Shown: positions 5,885 to 13,934 of the stretch, in pieces
How the letters are laid out: every line of letters begins with the position of its first letter
How positions within the stretch are numbered: position 1 is the first letter of the stretch
Source: Vicinamibacterales bacterium
Lineage (GTDB): Bacteria; Acidobacteriota; Vicinamibacteria; Vicinamibacterales; 2-12-FULL-66-21
Direction of reading: 5' to 3'
Length of the DNA stretch: 43,368 nt
NCBI GenBank assembly: GCA_036496585.1
Contig: DASXLB010000074.1
Location: forward strand, 1 to 43,368
Position numbers and translations under genes: made by a program
Notes under the pieces: model-generated
What the model was told of the DNA's origin: nothing
The model's input: only the letters and a program-made list of their open reading frames with translations
Database searches by the model: none

Positions 5885-8572
5885 ATGCGGATCCTCCGCG
5901 CGCTGCACCGGCGGTACTGGGACGACGAACGGCGCGGCGAGCTCGACGCCTACCTGGCGGAAGAGACCGCCGACAACCTCGCGCGCGGCATGACGCCCGA
6001 CGCGGCGCGCACGGCCGCCCATCGCAAGCTGGGGAGTGTCACGCGCATCCGCGAGGAGATCTACGAGATGAATTCGCTCGGCTTCCTGGAAACGCTGTGG
6101 CAGGACCTGCGCTACGGCGCGCGCGTGCTCCGTCGCAACCCGACCTTCGCGCTCGTGACGATTCTGACGCTCGCGCTCGGGACCGGCGCCAACACCGCCA
6201 TTTTTCAGCTGATCGAGGCCGTCAACCTGCGCACGCTGCCGGTCTCGCATCCGGACCAGCTGCTCGAGCTCAAGATCCTCAACGCCAAGCACGGCCGCAT
6301 GGGCTCGTTCAACGGCAGCCGTCCGAACTTCTCCAACCTGGTGTGGGAGCGCATCCAGGCCGACCAGCGGGTCTTCTCCGGCGTGCTGGCGTGGACCACC
6401 ACGCAATGGGACCTCGCGCCGGCGGGCGAGTCGCGGCCGGTGCAGGGTCTCTATGTCAGCGGCGGCTATTTCAGCACGCTGGGCGTTGCGGCGCGGGTCG
6501 GACGGGTCTTCACGGCTGCTGACGACCGGCCCGGCTGCGGCACGCCCGGCGCCGTGATCAGCGACGCGTTCTGGCAGCGCGAGTACGGCGGCGATCCGTC
6601 AGCCGTCGGACGATCGATCGTGCTCGACGGGCGTGCCGTAGACATCATCGGCGTGACGCCCGCGTCGTTCTTCGGTACCCAAGTCGGGCGCAGCTTCGAC
6701 GTGGCGATGCCGCTCTGCGCCGACGCGGTGTTCAGCCCGAGGCCGCGCCTGAAGCGGCCCGACTTCTGGTTCCTTGGCGTGTTCGGGCGGTTGAAGCCAG
6801 GCGTCAACCGGGAGCAGGCCGCGGCGCAGCTGCGCACGATCTCCGCCGGGATCTTTCGCGACACCACCCCCGCCAACTACGACCCGTCGACGGCCCGGGA
6901 CTATCAGACCTTCGAGATCGGCACACTGCCGGCGTCGACCGGATTCTCGAGCCTGCGCGCCAACTACGCCGATTCCCTCGGCGTGCTGCTGGCGCTGACC
7001 GGGATCGTCCTGCTCATTGCCTGCGCGAATCTGGCCAACCTGATGCTGGCGCGCGCGACGGCGCGCGAGCGTGAGATTGCGGTGCGGCTGGCGATCGGCG
7101 CGTCGCGGCCGCGCATCATCCGGCAGATGGTCTCGGAGAGCCTGCTGATCGCCGGACTCGGCGCCGCGGCGGGGCTGCTGGCCGCGCAGTGGTTTAGCCG
7201 CGCGCTCGTGTCTTTTCTCGACTCCGACAGCACGCGCGTCTTCGTCGACGTCGAACTGAACGCGAAAGCGTTCGGCTTCGCAGCAGTGGTCGCCGCGGCC
7301 GCCGCGCTGGCATTCGGCCTCGTGCCGGCCATCCGCGCGACGCGCACGTCCCCGAATACGGCGATCAAGGCGTCGAGCCGCTCGGTGACCGACAGCCGGG
7401 AGCGTTTCGGCCTCCGCCGCCTGCTCGTCGTGGCGCAGGTGGCGCTCTCGCTGATGATGGTCATCGGCGCGCTGCTGTTCGTGCGCAGCCTGTGGAAGCT
7501 CACGCACGTCGATCCCGGGTTCCGGACGGACGGCGTGCTCGTGGCCTCTGTGGACTATCGGAAGGCCGGCATTCCCGAGCCGGCGCGTGGGGCCTTCGAG
7601 CGCCAGATCGTCGAGCGACTGCGCGCGCTGCCGGGCGTGACTGGCGCGGCCCGCGCGTCCGACGCGCCGCTCGCCGGCAACTCCTGGAACCAGCACGTCG
7701 TCGTCGGAGGCGCCGAGCAGCAGACCAACGTCAACTTCAACTCGGTGACACCCGGCTACTTCGACGTGCTGCGAACGCCGCTCGTCGCCGGCCGCGACTT
7801 CGACGACCACGACACGCCGGAATCGCCGCTCGTCGCGGTCGTGACCGAGTCGTTCGCTCGCAGCTTTTTCCCGCACGGGGCGGTCGGACAGACCTTCCAG
7901 ATCGTCGAGGACGTCGGTGTGGCGCGGCCGCCGATCCGGGTTGTCGGTGTCGTCAAGGACTCGAAATACGGGGATCTACGCGAGCCGTTCACGCCGCTCG
8001 CGGTCATGGATGGCGCCCAGGACAAGGAGTTCGATGGCTCGTCCGATGTGGTGATCCGCGCCACGACGGGGCTGACGGCGGTGAGCGCCGCCGCCACGCG
8101 CGCGCTTCTGGAACTGAACGGCTCGATCGTCGTGCGTTACCAGTCGATGGCGTCGATCGTCGCGGCGACACTCGTCCGCGACCGGTTGATGGCGACGCTG
8201 TCGGGGTTCTTCGGCGCGCTGGCCGTCCTCATTGCGGCGATCGGCCTCTACGGCGTGATGGCGTATACGGTCGCCCGACGGAAGGTCGAGATCGGCATCC
8301 GGATGGCGCTCGGGGCCGATCGCCGCGCCGTGGTCGGCATGATCGTGCGTGAAGCGCTGGTGCTGCTGGCGGCCGGCGCCGCGGTCGGGCTCGCGGCGGC
8401 GATTCCCGGCGCCCACCTGGCGTCGGCCCTTCTCTACGGACTTCAACCCGCCGACGTGCCGACGCTGGCGGCGTCGCTGACGCTGCTGGCCTTCATCACG
8501 ACCGCCGCCAGCTGCATTCCCGCCTGGCGCGCGTCGCGCGTGGCGCCGACCGTCGCGCTCCGCGAGGACTGA
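5885..8572 (+). CDS. Acidobacterial duplicated orphan permease (MacB/FtsX-like)
   Basis: An 895-residue inner-membrane protein. A short cytosolic N-terminal segment ('MRILRALHRRYWDDERRGEL') is followed by two repeats, each with a membrane anchor, a periplasmic MacB_PCD region and an FtsX domain. The first repeat starts at 'RRNPTFALVTILTLALGTGA' and contains 'REREIAVRLAIGASRPRIIR'. The second starts at 'LLVVAQVALSLMMVIGALLF' and ends with 'EIGIRMALGADRR' and 'CIPAWRASRVAPTVALRED'. Full duplication and lack of a neighbouring ATPase gene fit the orphan-permease class. It is paired with the PadR gene. The substrate is unknown; export of a small toxic compound is only a guess from MacB similarity. 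Confidence 0.93.
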   Translation: MRILRALHRRYWDDERRGELDAYLAEETADNLARGMTPDAARTAAHRKLGSVTRIREEIYEMNSLGFLETLWQDLRYGARVLRRNPTFALVTILTLALGTGANTAIFQLIEAVNLRTLPVSHPDQLLELKILNAKHGRMGSFNGSRPNFSNLVWERIQADQRVFSGVLAWTTTQWDLAPAGESRPVQGLYVSGGYFSTLGVAARVGRVFTAADDRPGCGTPGAVISDAFWQREYGGDPSAVGRSIVLDGRAVDIIGVTPASFFGTQVGRSFDVAMPLCADAVFSPRPRLKRPDFWFLGVFGRLKPGVNREQAAAQLRTISAGIFRDTTPANYDPSTARDYQTFEIGTLPASTGFSSLRANYADSLGVLLALTGIVLLIACANLANLMLARATAREREIAVRLAIGASRPRIIRQMVSESLLIAGLGAAAGLLAAQWFSRALVSFLDSDSTRVFVDVELNAKAFGFAAVVAAAAALAFGLVPAIRATRTSPNTAIKASSRSVTDSRERFGLRRLLVVAQVALSLMMVIGALLFVRSLWKLTHVDPGFRTDGVLVASVDYRKAGIPEPARGAFERQIVERLRALPGVTGAARASDAPLAGNSWNQHVVVGGAEQQTNVNFNSVTPGYFDVLRTPLVAGRDFDDHDTPESPLVAVVTESFARSFFPHGAVGQTFQIVEDVGVARPPIRVVGVVKDSKYGDLREPFTPLAVMDGAQDKEFDGSSDVVIRATTGLTAVSAAATRALLELNGSIVVRYQSMASIVAATLVRDRLMATLSGFFGALAVLIAAIGLYGVMAYTVARRKVEIGIRMALGADRRAVVGMIVREALVLLAAGAAVGLAAAIPGAHLASALLYGLQPADVPTLAASLTLLAFITTAASCIPAWRASRVAPTVALRED

Positions 8573-8688
8573 TGCGGATCGTCCGCGCGTTGCGCGCGGG
8601 CGTGGCGCGGGGGATTCGGCGACGCCGGCGGCCGCAGTGGCCGCGCTTGCCGTGGTCGGGATGGCGGCAGGCAGGCGATTTGCTTTAG
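8572..8688 (+). pseudogene. Short Arg-rich ORF, possible remnant of another permease start
   Basis: An ATG overlapping the permease stop (TGATG at 8570-8574) opens a 38-codon frame starting 'MRIVRALRAGVARGIRRR' and ending at a TAG at 8686. Its first residues resemble the start of the preceding permease (MRILRAL). It is very basic and shows no domain. It may be a decayed second permease gene, a small coupled peptide, or chance. Confidence 0.25.
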
Positions 8689-8699
8689 ACGGGTCCGTG

Positions 8700-9179
8700 A
8701 TGTCCGAAGCGGACGCCGCGCATGAGCTCACCGAGACGGAGAAGCGCCACAACGTCATCCGTCTCGCGTTCGACGGCGACGCGGCGAAGCTCGACGCGTT
8801 CGTCGAGATCGTGCGGCAGACGATCCCCGAAAACACCGGCGTCGTGCTGCGAGGCAGCTCAGTGACCGGCCGTCGCTGGAAGGACGGCGAGGCGTTCGAT
8901 GCCGGCGGCCCGGGGACGAGCGATCTCGATCTGACGCTCGTCGGCGAGCGCGCGCTCGACTACTTCATCTTCGACGGCTTCTTCGTACCCGGTGTGCACA
9001 CACGTCCGCTCAGCGATCAGGATCGCGACATCGCACCGGACCTGGTGCCGCTGCGCGAGCAGCTGATGGCGATGGTGCGGCGGCCGGTCAACATCCAGGC
9101 GACGCGCGACTTCGTGATGTATTTTCGCGGCGAGTTGCTTGGCCAGCCCTACCTGACTCTCGTGGAGAAGGCCGACTGA
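8700..9179 (+). CDS. Nucleotidyltransferase-fold protein
   Basis: A 159-residue protein. 'GVVLRGSSVTGRRW' (about 47-60) followed by 'GTSDLDLTLVG' (Asp75, Asp77) is the Gly-Ser plus Asp-x-Asp arrangement of the polymerase-beta nucleotidyltransferase fold. The substrate cannot be told. The start is either ATG 8700 or the GTG three bases upstream; a weak TTAGAC lies 6 nt before the GTG. The next gene overlaps the stop by 4 nt, so the two are probably translated together. No toxin-antitoxin partner of the usual MNT/HEPN kind is adjacent. Confidence 0.72.
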   Translation: MSEADAAHELTETEKRHNVIRLAFDGDAAKLDAFVEIVRQTIPENTGVVLRGSSVTGRRWKDGEAFDAGGPGTSDLDLTLVGERALDYFIFDGFFVPGVHTRPLSDQDRDIAPDLVPLREQLMAMVRRPVNIQATRDFVMYFRGELLGQPYLTLVEKAD

Positions 9180-9919
9180 CGCTGCGGCTCCTGACCTACA
9201 ACATCCGCCGGGGAGGCGCCGGGCGCGAGGACGCGCTGCTGGCCGTCATCCGTCCGCTTCAGCCCGACATCGTCATCTTCCAGGAGGCGACCAACCCGGC
9301 CGTCGTGCGCGCGCTCGCCGACGGAGCCGGCATGCGGCACTGCGCCGCGATGGCGAAGCTGTCGCTCGGCTTCATGAGCCGCGTGCCGATCGCCAGCCAC
9401 TCGTGGCATCGCCCGCGCCTGTCGCGTCATGCGTTCCTCGAGCTGGTGCCGGCGGGGCTGCCGGTCCGCATCTTCGGGGTCCACCTGAGCGCAGTGTTTG
9501 CGGCGTTGACCGAGCGCCGGCGCTCGATCGAGCTGCGCGCGCTCATTGCGGCGATTGCGCGCGAGCAGCGCGGTTTTCACATGGTCGCCGGTGATTTCAA
9601 TACGGTCGCTCCCGGAGAGCTGCTCGACGTGGCCGCCCTGCCGCAAAAGGTACGGGCAACGATGTGGCTGAGCGGCGGCCGGATCCGCTGGCGCACGATC
9701 CAGCTCATGCTGGACGCCGGCTACGTAGACGTCTTCCGCGCCACTCATCCCGCCGATCCCGGCTTGACCCTACCGACCTCAGGTCCGCAGGTACGCCTCG
9801 ACTACGTGTTCGTGCCTTCCGCCGATCAGCCGCGCGTGACACGCTGCGAGGTGATCCGGACGCCGCCCGCCAATGAAGCATCGGATCACTTTCCGCTGCT
9901 GGCGGAGGTCACCGCGTAG
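9176..9919 (+). CDS. Endonuclease/exonuclease/phosphatase (EEP) family protein, apparent CTG start
   Basis: A 247-residue EEP-fold metal-dependent phosphoesterase. Visible motifs are 'LTYNIRRG' (Asn9), 'DIVIFQEATN' (Glu37), 'GVHLSA', 'MVAGDFNTVAPGE' (Asp140, Asn142), 'RLDYVFV' and 'SDHFPLL' (Asp-His). The fold must begin at the LRLLTYN strand, yet no ATG, GTG or TTG occurs in frame near it; the first ATG in frame would remove the catalytic Asn and Glu. CTG at 9176 overlaps the upstream stop as CTGA, the same 4-nt coupling used by other gene pairs here, so it is taken as the start. The substrate could be DNA, a phospholipid or an inositol phosphate. There is no signal peptide. Confidence 0.8.
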   Translation: MTLRLLTYNIRRGGAGREDALLAVIRPLQPDIVIFQEATNPAVVRALADGAGMRHCAAMAKLSLGFMSRVPIASHSWHRPRLSRHAFLELVPAGLPVRIFGVHLSAVFAALTERRRSIELRALIAAIAREQRGFHMVAGDFNTVAPGELLDVAALPQKVRATMWLSGGRIRWRTIQLMLDAGYVDVFRATHPADPGLTLPTSGPQVRLDYVFVPSADQPRVTRCEVIRTPPANEASDHFPLLAEVTA

Positions 9920-9957
9920 GCAATCCGTGTTCGGCGGGCGACACGGAACCCCTCGGA

Positions 9958-9963
9958 TAAGAT
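9958..9963 (+). promoter_or_regulatory. -10-like element TAAGAT
   Basis: TAAGAT ends 6 nt before the GTG start at 9970, with no Shine-Dalgarno sequence between. The -35 is not evident. Confidence 0.5.
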
Positions 9964-9969
9964 TGAGCC

Positions 9970-10356
9970 GTGCCCGTGGGAACGGCCGAGAAAGCGCCAG
10001 CCACCAAGCTCGACGACGCGAAGTACTGGCATCGCGTCTTCGAGATGCAGCCCTCGTCGGTGACGATCGCCCGCACCAGTGCGGAGGACATCCAGCAGCG
10101 CCAGCTGGTGGTGTGGCTGGACGGCGAAAAGCTCGGCGACCTGATGTTCGGCCACGTGTTCGCGCGCGACGTGCACCCAGGGCGGCACCGGCTGCGGGTC
10201 AGCAACACGCTGGTGTGGAAGACGGTGGAGTTCGATGTGAAGCCTGGAGAGCAGGTGCGCTGGGAAGCGATCAACCGGCCCGGGCGCATCACTTACCCGA
10301 TGCTGGCGATCATCGGCGTCGGGCCGCTGTATGTGACGCTGCGCCGGTTGACGTGA
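9970..10356 (+). CDS. Hypothetical protein, small beta-rich domain
   Basis: 128 residues, not assigned to a named family. The middle reads as a small beta-sandwich of PEGA-like style: 'LVVWLDGEKLGDLMFG', 'HPGRHRLRVSNTLVWKTVEF', 'KPGEQVRWEAINRPG', followed by a hydrophobic stretch 'YPMLAIIGVGPLYVTL' that could be one C-terminal membrane segment. There is no N-terminal signal peptide. GTG is chosen as the start on the basis of the -10-like hexamer 6 nt upstream. It ends 10 bp from the convergent next gene. A tail-anchored domain facing the cytosol is possible but unproven. Confidence 0.65.
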   Translation: MPVGTAEKAPATKLDDAKYWHRVFEMQPSSVTIARTSAEDIQQRQLVVWLDGEKLGDLMFGHVFARDVHPGRHRLRVSNTLVWKTVEFDVKPGEQVRWEAINRPGRITYPMLAIIGVGPLYVTLRRLT

Positions 10357-10366
10357 GCCGCCGGTC

Positions 10367-10933
10367 TCAGAACGCGAACCGCACGTCCACCTGCCGGAGT
10401 GTCAGCGGCGGGATCGGCTGCGGCGCAATCAGCGCGCCGCCGCTGACGACGCACTCGGACCACGGCGGCAGCGCGTCTTCCTGGTAGTAGCGTTCCACGT
10501 AGTGCCAGTCGGTGTGGACGAAGTCTGAGAACCAGCGATCCTGGTTGGTCACGCCGCGCTCGTGCAGCAACTGCAGCGCGTAGCGGGCCGCTTCCATCTC
10601 GTAGGCCTGCAGCACCTTCATGAACTCCGCCTTGTCGGAGGTGTGCTGCAGCGCCTCGAGCTTGTGCTCGATCGACGGCGCTACCCACTGCACTGAGTGG
10701 CCGAACAGGTGCAGCAGCAGGAAGCACTGCATCTCGAAGCCGACGTCGGGGTCGATGACAATCCTCAAGCCGTCGAAGATGCCGGTCCGTGGCGGCTCGA
10801 GGTCGCGGTATTCGATGCCGAAGCCGTGCTTGACGACGCCACTGCTGACGGCGGTCCAGATGTCGATCAGGTCGTGCACGGGAAGGTGCCCGACGCGGGT
10901 GCCGGTGACTTCGTGGCTCAGGAGCGGCTCCAT
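10367..10933 (-). CDS. Hypothetical protein with degenerate zincin-like motif (HLFGH)
   Basis: 188 residues, no confident family. 'FLLLHLFGHSVQWV' (His75, His79) followed about 30 residues later by 'YEMEAARYALQLL' (Glu112) resembles the metal-site layout of ImmA/IrrE-like zincins (HExxH plus a Glu in an alpha helix), but the catalytic Glu is replaced by Leu. It could be an inactive or regulatory zincin, or the similarity could be chance. ATG 10933 is preferred over ATG 10942 because TATCAT ends 7 nt before it; the upstream ATG lies inside that hexamer. It has no signal peptide and no clear functional link to its neighbours. Confidence 0.6.
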   Translation of the reverse strand: MEPLLSHEVTGTRVGHLPVHDLIDIWTAVSSGVVKHGFGIEYRDLEPPRTGIFDGLRIVIDPDVGFEMQCFLLLHLFGHSVQWVAPSIEHKLEALQHTSDKAEFMKVLQAYEMEAARYALQLLHERGVTNQDRWFSDFVHTDWHYVERYYQEDALPPWSECVVSGGALIAPQPIPPLTLRQVDVRFAF

Positions 10934-10940
10934 CGCCGGC

Positions 10941-10946
10941 ATGATA
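10941..10946 (-). promoter_or_regulatory. -10-like element TATCAT
   Basis: TATCAT on the minus strand ends 7 nt before ATG 10933, without a Shine-Dalgarno sequence. Confidence 0.5.
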
Positions 10947-10994
10947 CTGCGGCGGGCGAGCGGTACCGGAAAAGCCGCCGGCCTCGGCCATCAA

Positions 10995-12632
10995 TCAGCG
11001 GTGAACGCCCGGCGCTTCGTGGCCCGTCCGGGCGACGTACTCCTCATAGGTGCCGGGATAGGCGTGCGGCTGCGCCTCGGTCCCTGACTCGCCGCCGAGC
11101 TCCAGCACGCGATTGCTCAGGCCCTTCAGGAACGCGCGGTCGTGGGACACGAACAGCATCGTGCCTTCGAAGTCGTGCAGCGCCTCGAGCAGCATCTCCT
11201 TGGTCGCCAGATCGAGGTGGTTGGTCGGCTCGTCGAGGACGAGGAAATTCGGCGGATTGAGCAGCATGCGCGCCATCACCAGGCGCGTCTTCTCGCCGCC
11301 TGAGAGCATCCGGATCTTCTTGTCGATGTCCTCGCCCGAGAACTGAAAGGCGCCGGCGAGGCTGCGCAGCACACCGATCGACTCGTGCGAGAAGTCCTTC
11401 TGCAGCTGCTCCTCGATCGTGAGATCCGGATCGAGAATGTCCAGCGACTGCTGCGCGAAGTAGCCCATCGCCAGCGACGCGCCGAGCGTGACCGTGCCTT
11501 CGTCCGGCGCCAGCGCGCCAGCGACCATCTTCAAGAGCGTCGACTTCCCGGCGCCGTTCCGGCCCATGACGCACCAGCGCTCGCCGCGGCGGATGTTCAG
11601 GTTGACGCCGTCGTGCACGGTGCGGCTGCCATAGCGCTTGGTGACGCCTTCGAGCGTCGCGACCTGATCGCCGGAGCGCGGCGGTTGGCGGAAGTCGAAC
11701 GTGACGATCCGCCGCTTCTTCGGCAGTTCGACCTTCTCGATCTTCTCCAGGGCCTTGACTCGACTCTGCACCTGGGCTGCCTTGGCGGCGTGCGCGGCGA
11801 AGCGTTCGATAAAACGCTGCTCCTTGGCGAGCATCGCCTGCTGGCGGGCATACGCGGCCTCGCGATTGGCATCGCGAATGGCGCGCTCGCGCTCGTAGAA
11901 GTCGTAGTTGCCGGAATAGACGGTGATCTCGCCGTCGTCGATCTCGGCGATCCGGCCGACGATCCGGTTCATGAACTCCCGGTCGTGCGAGGTCATCAGC
12001 AGGGAGCCCGGCAGCGACTTCAGGAAGGCCTCGAGCCAGATGATCGACTCGATGTCGAGGTGGTTGGTCGGCTCGTCCATCAGCAGGACGTCCGGCTTCA
12101 TCAGCAGTACGCGCGCCATCGCGACGCGCATCTTCCAGCCGCCGGACAGGTGCCCGACGTCGCCGTCGACGCGCTCGTCCTCGAAGCCGAGGCCGTGCAG
12201 CACCTCGCGCGCCTGCGCTTCGAGCGCGTAGCCGCCGAGATGCTCGTATTCCTCCTGCACTTCGCCGAAGCGCTCGAGGATTTTCTCCATCTCGGCGGCG
12301 CGATCGGGATCGGCCATCGCGTGATTCAGCGCCTCGAGCTCGTGATGGAGCTGCCCGGCGCGGCCGCTGCCGGCGATCGTCTCGTCGAGCACAGAGCGGC
12401 CGGCCATCTCCTCGACGTCCTGCTTGAAGTAGCCGATGGTGAGCTTCTTCGGGACGGAGACGTCCCCTTCGTCTGGACCTTCCTCGCCGACGATCATCCG
12501 GAAGAGCGTCGTCTTGCCGGACCCGTTGGGCCCGACAAGGCCGACCTTTTCACCGGGATTGAGCTGAAAGGACGCGTCGACGAAGAGGATCTGCTTTCCG
12601 TACTGCTTGCCGATTTTTGTGAACGAGACCAT
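10995..12632 (-). CDS. ABC-F family ATPase (ribosome-associated type)
   Basis: 545 residues with two ABC ATPase domains and no membrane segments. Domain 1 has Walker A 'GPNGSGKTT', signature 'LSGGWKMRVAMARVLL' and Walker B 'VLLMDEPTNHLD'. A charged linker with repeated Ala/Arg/Lys helices (about 235-310) follows. Domain 2 has 'GRNGAGKSTLLKM', 'LSGGEKTRLVMARML' and 'FLVLDEPTNHLD'. ABC-F proteins bind the ribosomal E site and relieve stalling or give antibiotic protection; which subfamily this is (YheS/Uup-like or other) cannot be fixed by eye. Its ATG lies only 20 bp from the ATG of the divergent SDR gene, so each promoter must lie partly inside the other gene. Confidence 0.93.
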   Translation of the reverse strand: MVSFTKIGKQYGKQILFVDASFQLNPGEKVGLVGPNGSGKTTLFRMIVGEEGPDEGDVSVPKKLTIGYFKQDVEEMAGRSVLDETIAGSGRAGQLHHELEALNHAMADPDRAAEMEKILERFGEVQEEYEHLGGYALEAQAREVLHGLGFEDERVDGDVGHLSGGWKMRVAMARVLLMKPDVLLMDEPTNHLDIESIIWLEAFLKSLPGSLLMTSHDREFMNRIVGRIAEIDDGEITVYSGNYDFYERERAIRDANREAAYARQQAMLAKEQRFIERFAAHAAKAAQVQSRVKALEKIEKVELPKKRRIVTFDFRQPPRSGDQVATLEGVTKRYGSRTVHDGVNLNIRRGERWCVMGRNGAGKSTLLKMVAGALAPDEGTVTLGASLAMGYFAQQSLDILDPDLTIEEQLQKDFSHESIGVLRSLAGAFQFSGEDIDKKIRMLSGGEKTRLVMARMLLNPPNFLVLDEPTNHLDLATKEMLLEALHDFEGTMLFVSHDRAFLKGLSNRVLELGGESGTEAQPHAYPGTYEEYVARTGHEAPGVHR

Positions 12633-12645
12633 TGGTTGATAGATT
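12617..12645 (+). promoter_or_regulatory. Promoter TTGTGA-N17-TAGATT of the SDR gene, inside the ABC-F start
   Basis: TTGTGA (12617-12622), 17-bp spacer, TAGATT (12640-12645), 7 nt to ATG 12653. The -35 lies within the first codons of the divergent ABC-F gene. Confidence 0.6.
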
Positions 12646-12652
12646 CGATCGT

Positions 12653-13390
12653 ATGGGAGATCGCCTTAGCGGCCAGGTCGCGATGGTCACCGGCGGTGGA
12701 CGCGGGATCGGCCGCGCCATCTGCCAGGAGCTGGATGCCCAAGGCGCGCACGTCATCGTCCACTATGGTCGCAACCGTGCGGCGGCGCAAGAGACCCTGG
12801 CCGGCTTGGCCCAGCCGGGGGCCCTCCTCGAAGCCGACCTCGGGTCGCCGGCGGCCATTTCGGCCGCCATCGCGCGACTCGACGCGGACCGTGTCGATAT
12901 CCTCGTCAACAACGCAGGCGTGTGGAAACCGACGCCGCTCGGCGCCACAGCCGAAGCGACGCTGGACGAGATCCTGAACGTGAACCTGCGAGGGGTCTTC
13001 TGGCTGACGCAGGCGCTCCTGCCCAGGCTCAGCGACGGCGCGCGCATCGTGAACGTGTCGTCGACGGCCGCCCGCGTCGCTATCGCCGGCGGGCGAAGCC
13101 TTTATGGCGCGACCAAAGCGGGCATCGATGCGCTCACGAGGAACTGGGCGTTGGAGCTGGCGCCGCGCCGCATCAGAGTCAATGCCGTCGCGCCGGGCTA
13201 TGTCGAGACCGACATGACCGCGACGCATCTTGGCGATCCCGAGGTGCGCGCGCGCGCGCTCCAACGCCACCCGCTCGGCCGCCTCGGCACTGTTGAAGAC
13301 GTGGCGCGCGTCGCCGCGCTTCTGTGTACGGAAGAAACGGGATTCGTGACCGGCCAGTCGATCAACGTCAGCGGCGGGTTCGTCGTCTGA
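12653..13390 (+). CDS. Short-chain dehydrogenase/reductase (FabG-like SDR)
   Basis: A 245-residue classical SDR. The cofactor motif is 'TGGGRGIG', with 'NNAGVWKP', the catalytic 'SLYGATKAG' (Tyr and Lys four residues apart, after 'VNVSSTAA'), 'VAPGYVETDMT' and the C-terminal 'TGQSINVSGGFVV'. It reduces or oxidises a carbonyl/alcohol with NAD(P)H; the substrate is unknown. An in-frame ATG at 12632 would add seven residues, but ATG 12653 directly follows a good promoter by 7 nt and starts at the usual place ('MGDRLSGQVAMVTGG'). Confidence 0.9.
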   Translation: MGDRLSGQVAMVTGGGRGIGRAICQELDAQGAHVIVHYGRNRAAAQETLAGLAQPGALLEADLGSPAAISAAIARLDADRVDILVNNAGVWKPTPLGATAEATLDEILNVNLRGVFWLTQALLPRLSDGARIVNVSSTAARVAIAGGRSLYGATKAGIDALTRNWALELAPRRIRVNAVAPGYVETDMTATHLGDPEVRARALQRHPLGRLGTVEDVARVAALLCTEETGFVTGQSINVSGGFVV

Positions 13391-13458
13391 TTCGTCCGAG
13401 GGCGTTGCCCAACGGGACCTCGAACGCACGATTGCTGACGATTCGCCGATAACTGATC

Positions 13459-13887
13459 TTACGCGGTGACGGCCAGCGGCGCGCGCGGCGCGTCGTGTGT
13501 CGTGCGCGGGGCGACGCGCGCCGCGCGATCCTCGAGCGCGAGCAGGCTCGGAGGCTCGCCGTTCTGTCCACCTGCGCCAGCCGCCGTCGATCGCGACCGA
13601 TAAGCGACCAGTCCAGCGCCGATCGCCGCGCCGATCCCTACACTGGCCGCCAGTGCGACACCGATTTCCGGCAGCGCCAGTGCGGTGACGACGACGGCGC
13701 CGAGCATGCCCAGGCCACCGAGTCCGGCGATCCGGATATGGGCCATGTTGATCAGATCTGGCGACATCGGTTCGAGCGGCGAACGCGTGACCACGCCCGA
13801 TGAAGGACGCCGGTTGAGGCACACCAGGACGCCCGCAAGCAGGAGACCGCCGACGAGTGCCGGGAGAACGAGTGAAACCAGAGTCAT
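13459..13887 (-). CDS. Small membrane protein, function unknown
   Basis: 142 residues. An N-terminal hydrophobic segment ('LVSLVLPALVGGLLLAGVLV') is followed by a polar loop and two further hydrophobic stretches ('GLGGLGMLGAVVVTALAL' and 'GVALAASVGIGAAIGAGLVA'), then a basic, proline-rich soluble tail. No family recognised. The start is supported by a strong Shine-Dalgarno sequence (AGGAGGG, 4 nt before ATG 13887), unusual for first genes in this window. It lies 47 bp upstream of the end of the metalloprotease gene on the same strand and could be transcribed with it. Confidence 0.6.
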   Translation of the reverse strand: MTLVSLVLPALVGGLLLAGVLVCLNRRPSSGVVTRSPLEPMSPDLINMAHIRIAGLGGLGMLGAVVVTALALPEIGVALAASVGIGAAIGAGLVAYRSRSTAAGAGGQNGEPPSLLALEDRAARVAPRTTHDAPRAPLAVTA

Positions 13888-13934
13888 ACGTCCCTCCTGC
13901 GTCGAGTATGCGCCTTTTCGAGTGCCGTGGCCAC

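Noticed and set aside
8700-9179. MNT/HEPN-type antitoxin or CBASS cyclase
   Set aside because: The nucleotidyltransferase motif is there, but there is no HEPN partner, effector or ancillary gene beside it, and the protein is small.
11385-12977. Plus-strand ORF of 530 codons over the ABC-F gene
   Set aside because: Shadow frame; the ABC-F protein on the minus strand has full Walker and signature motifs.
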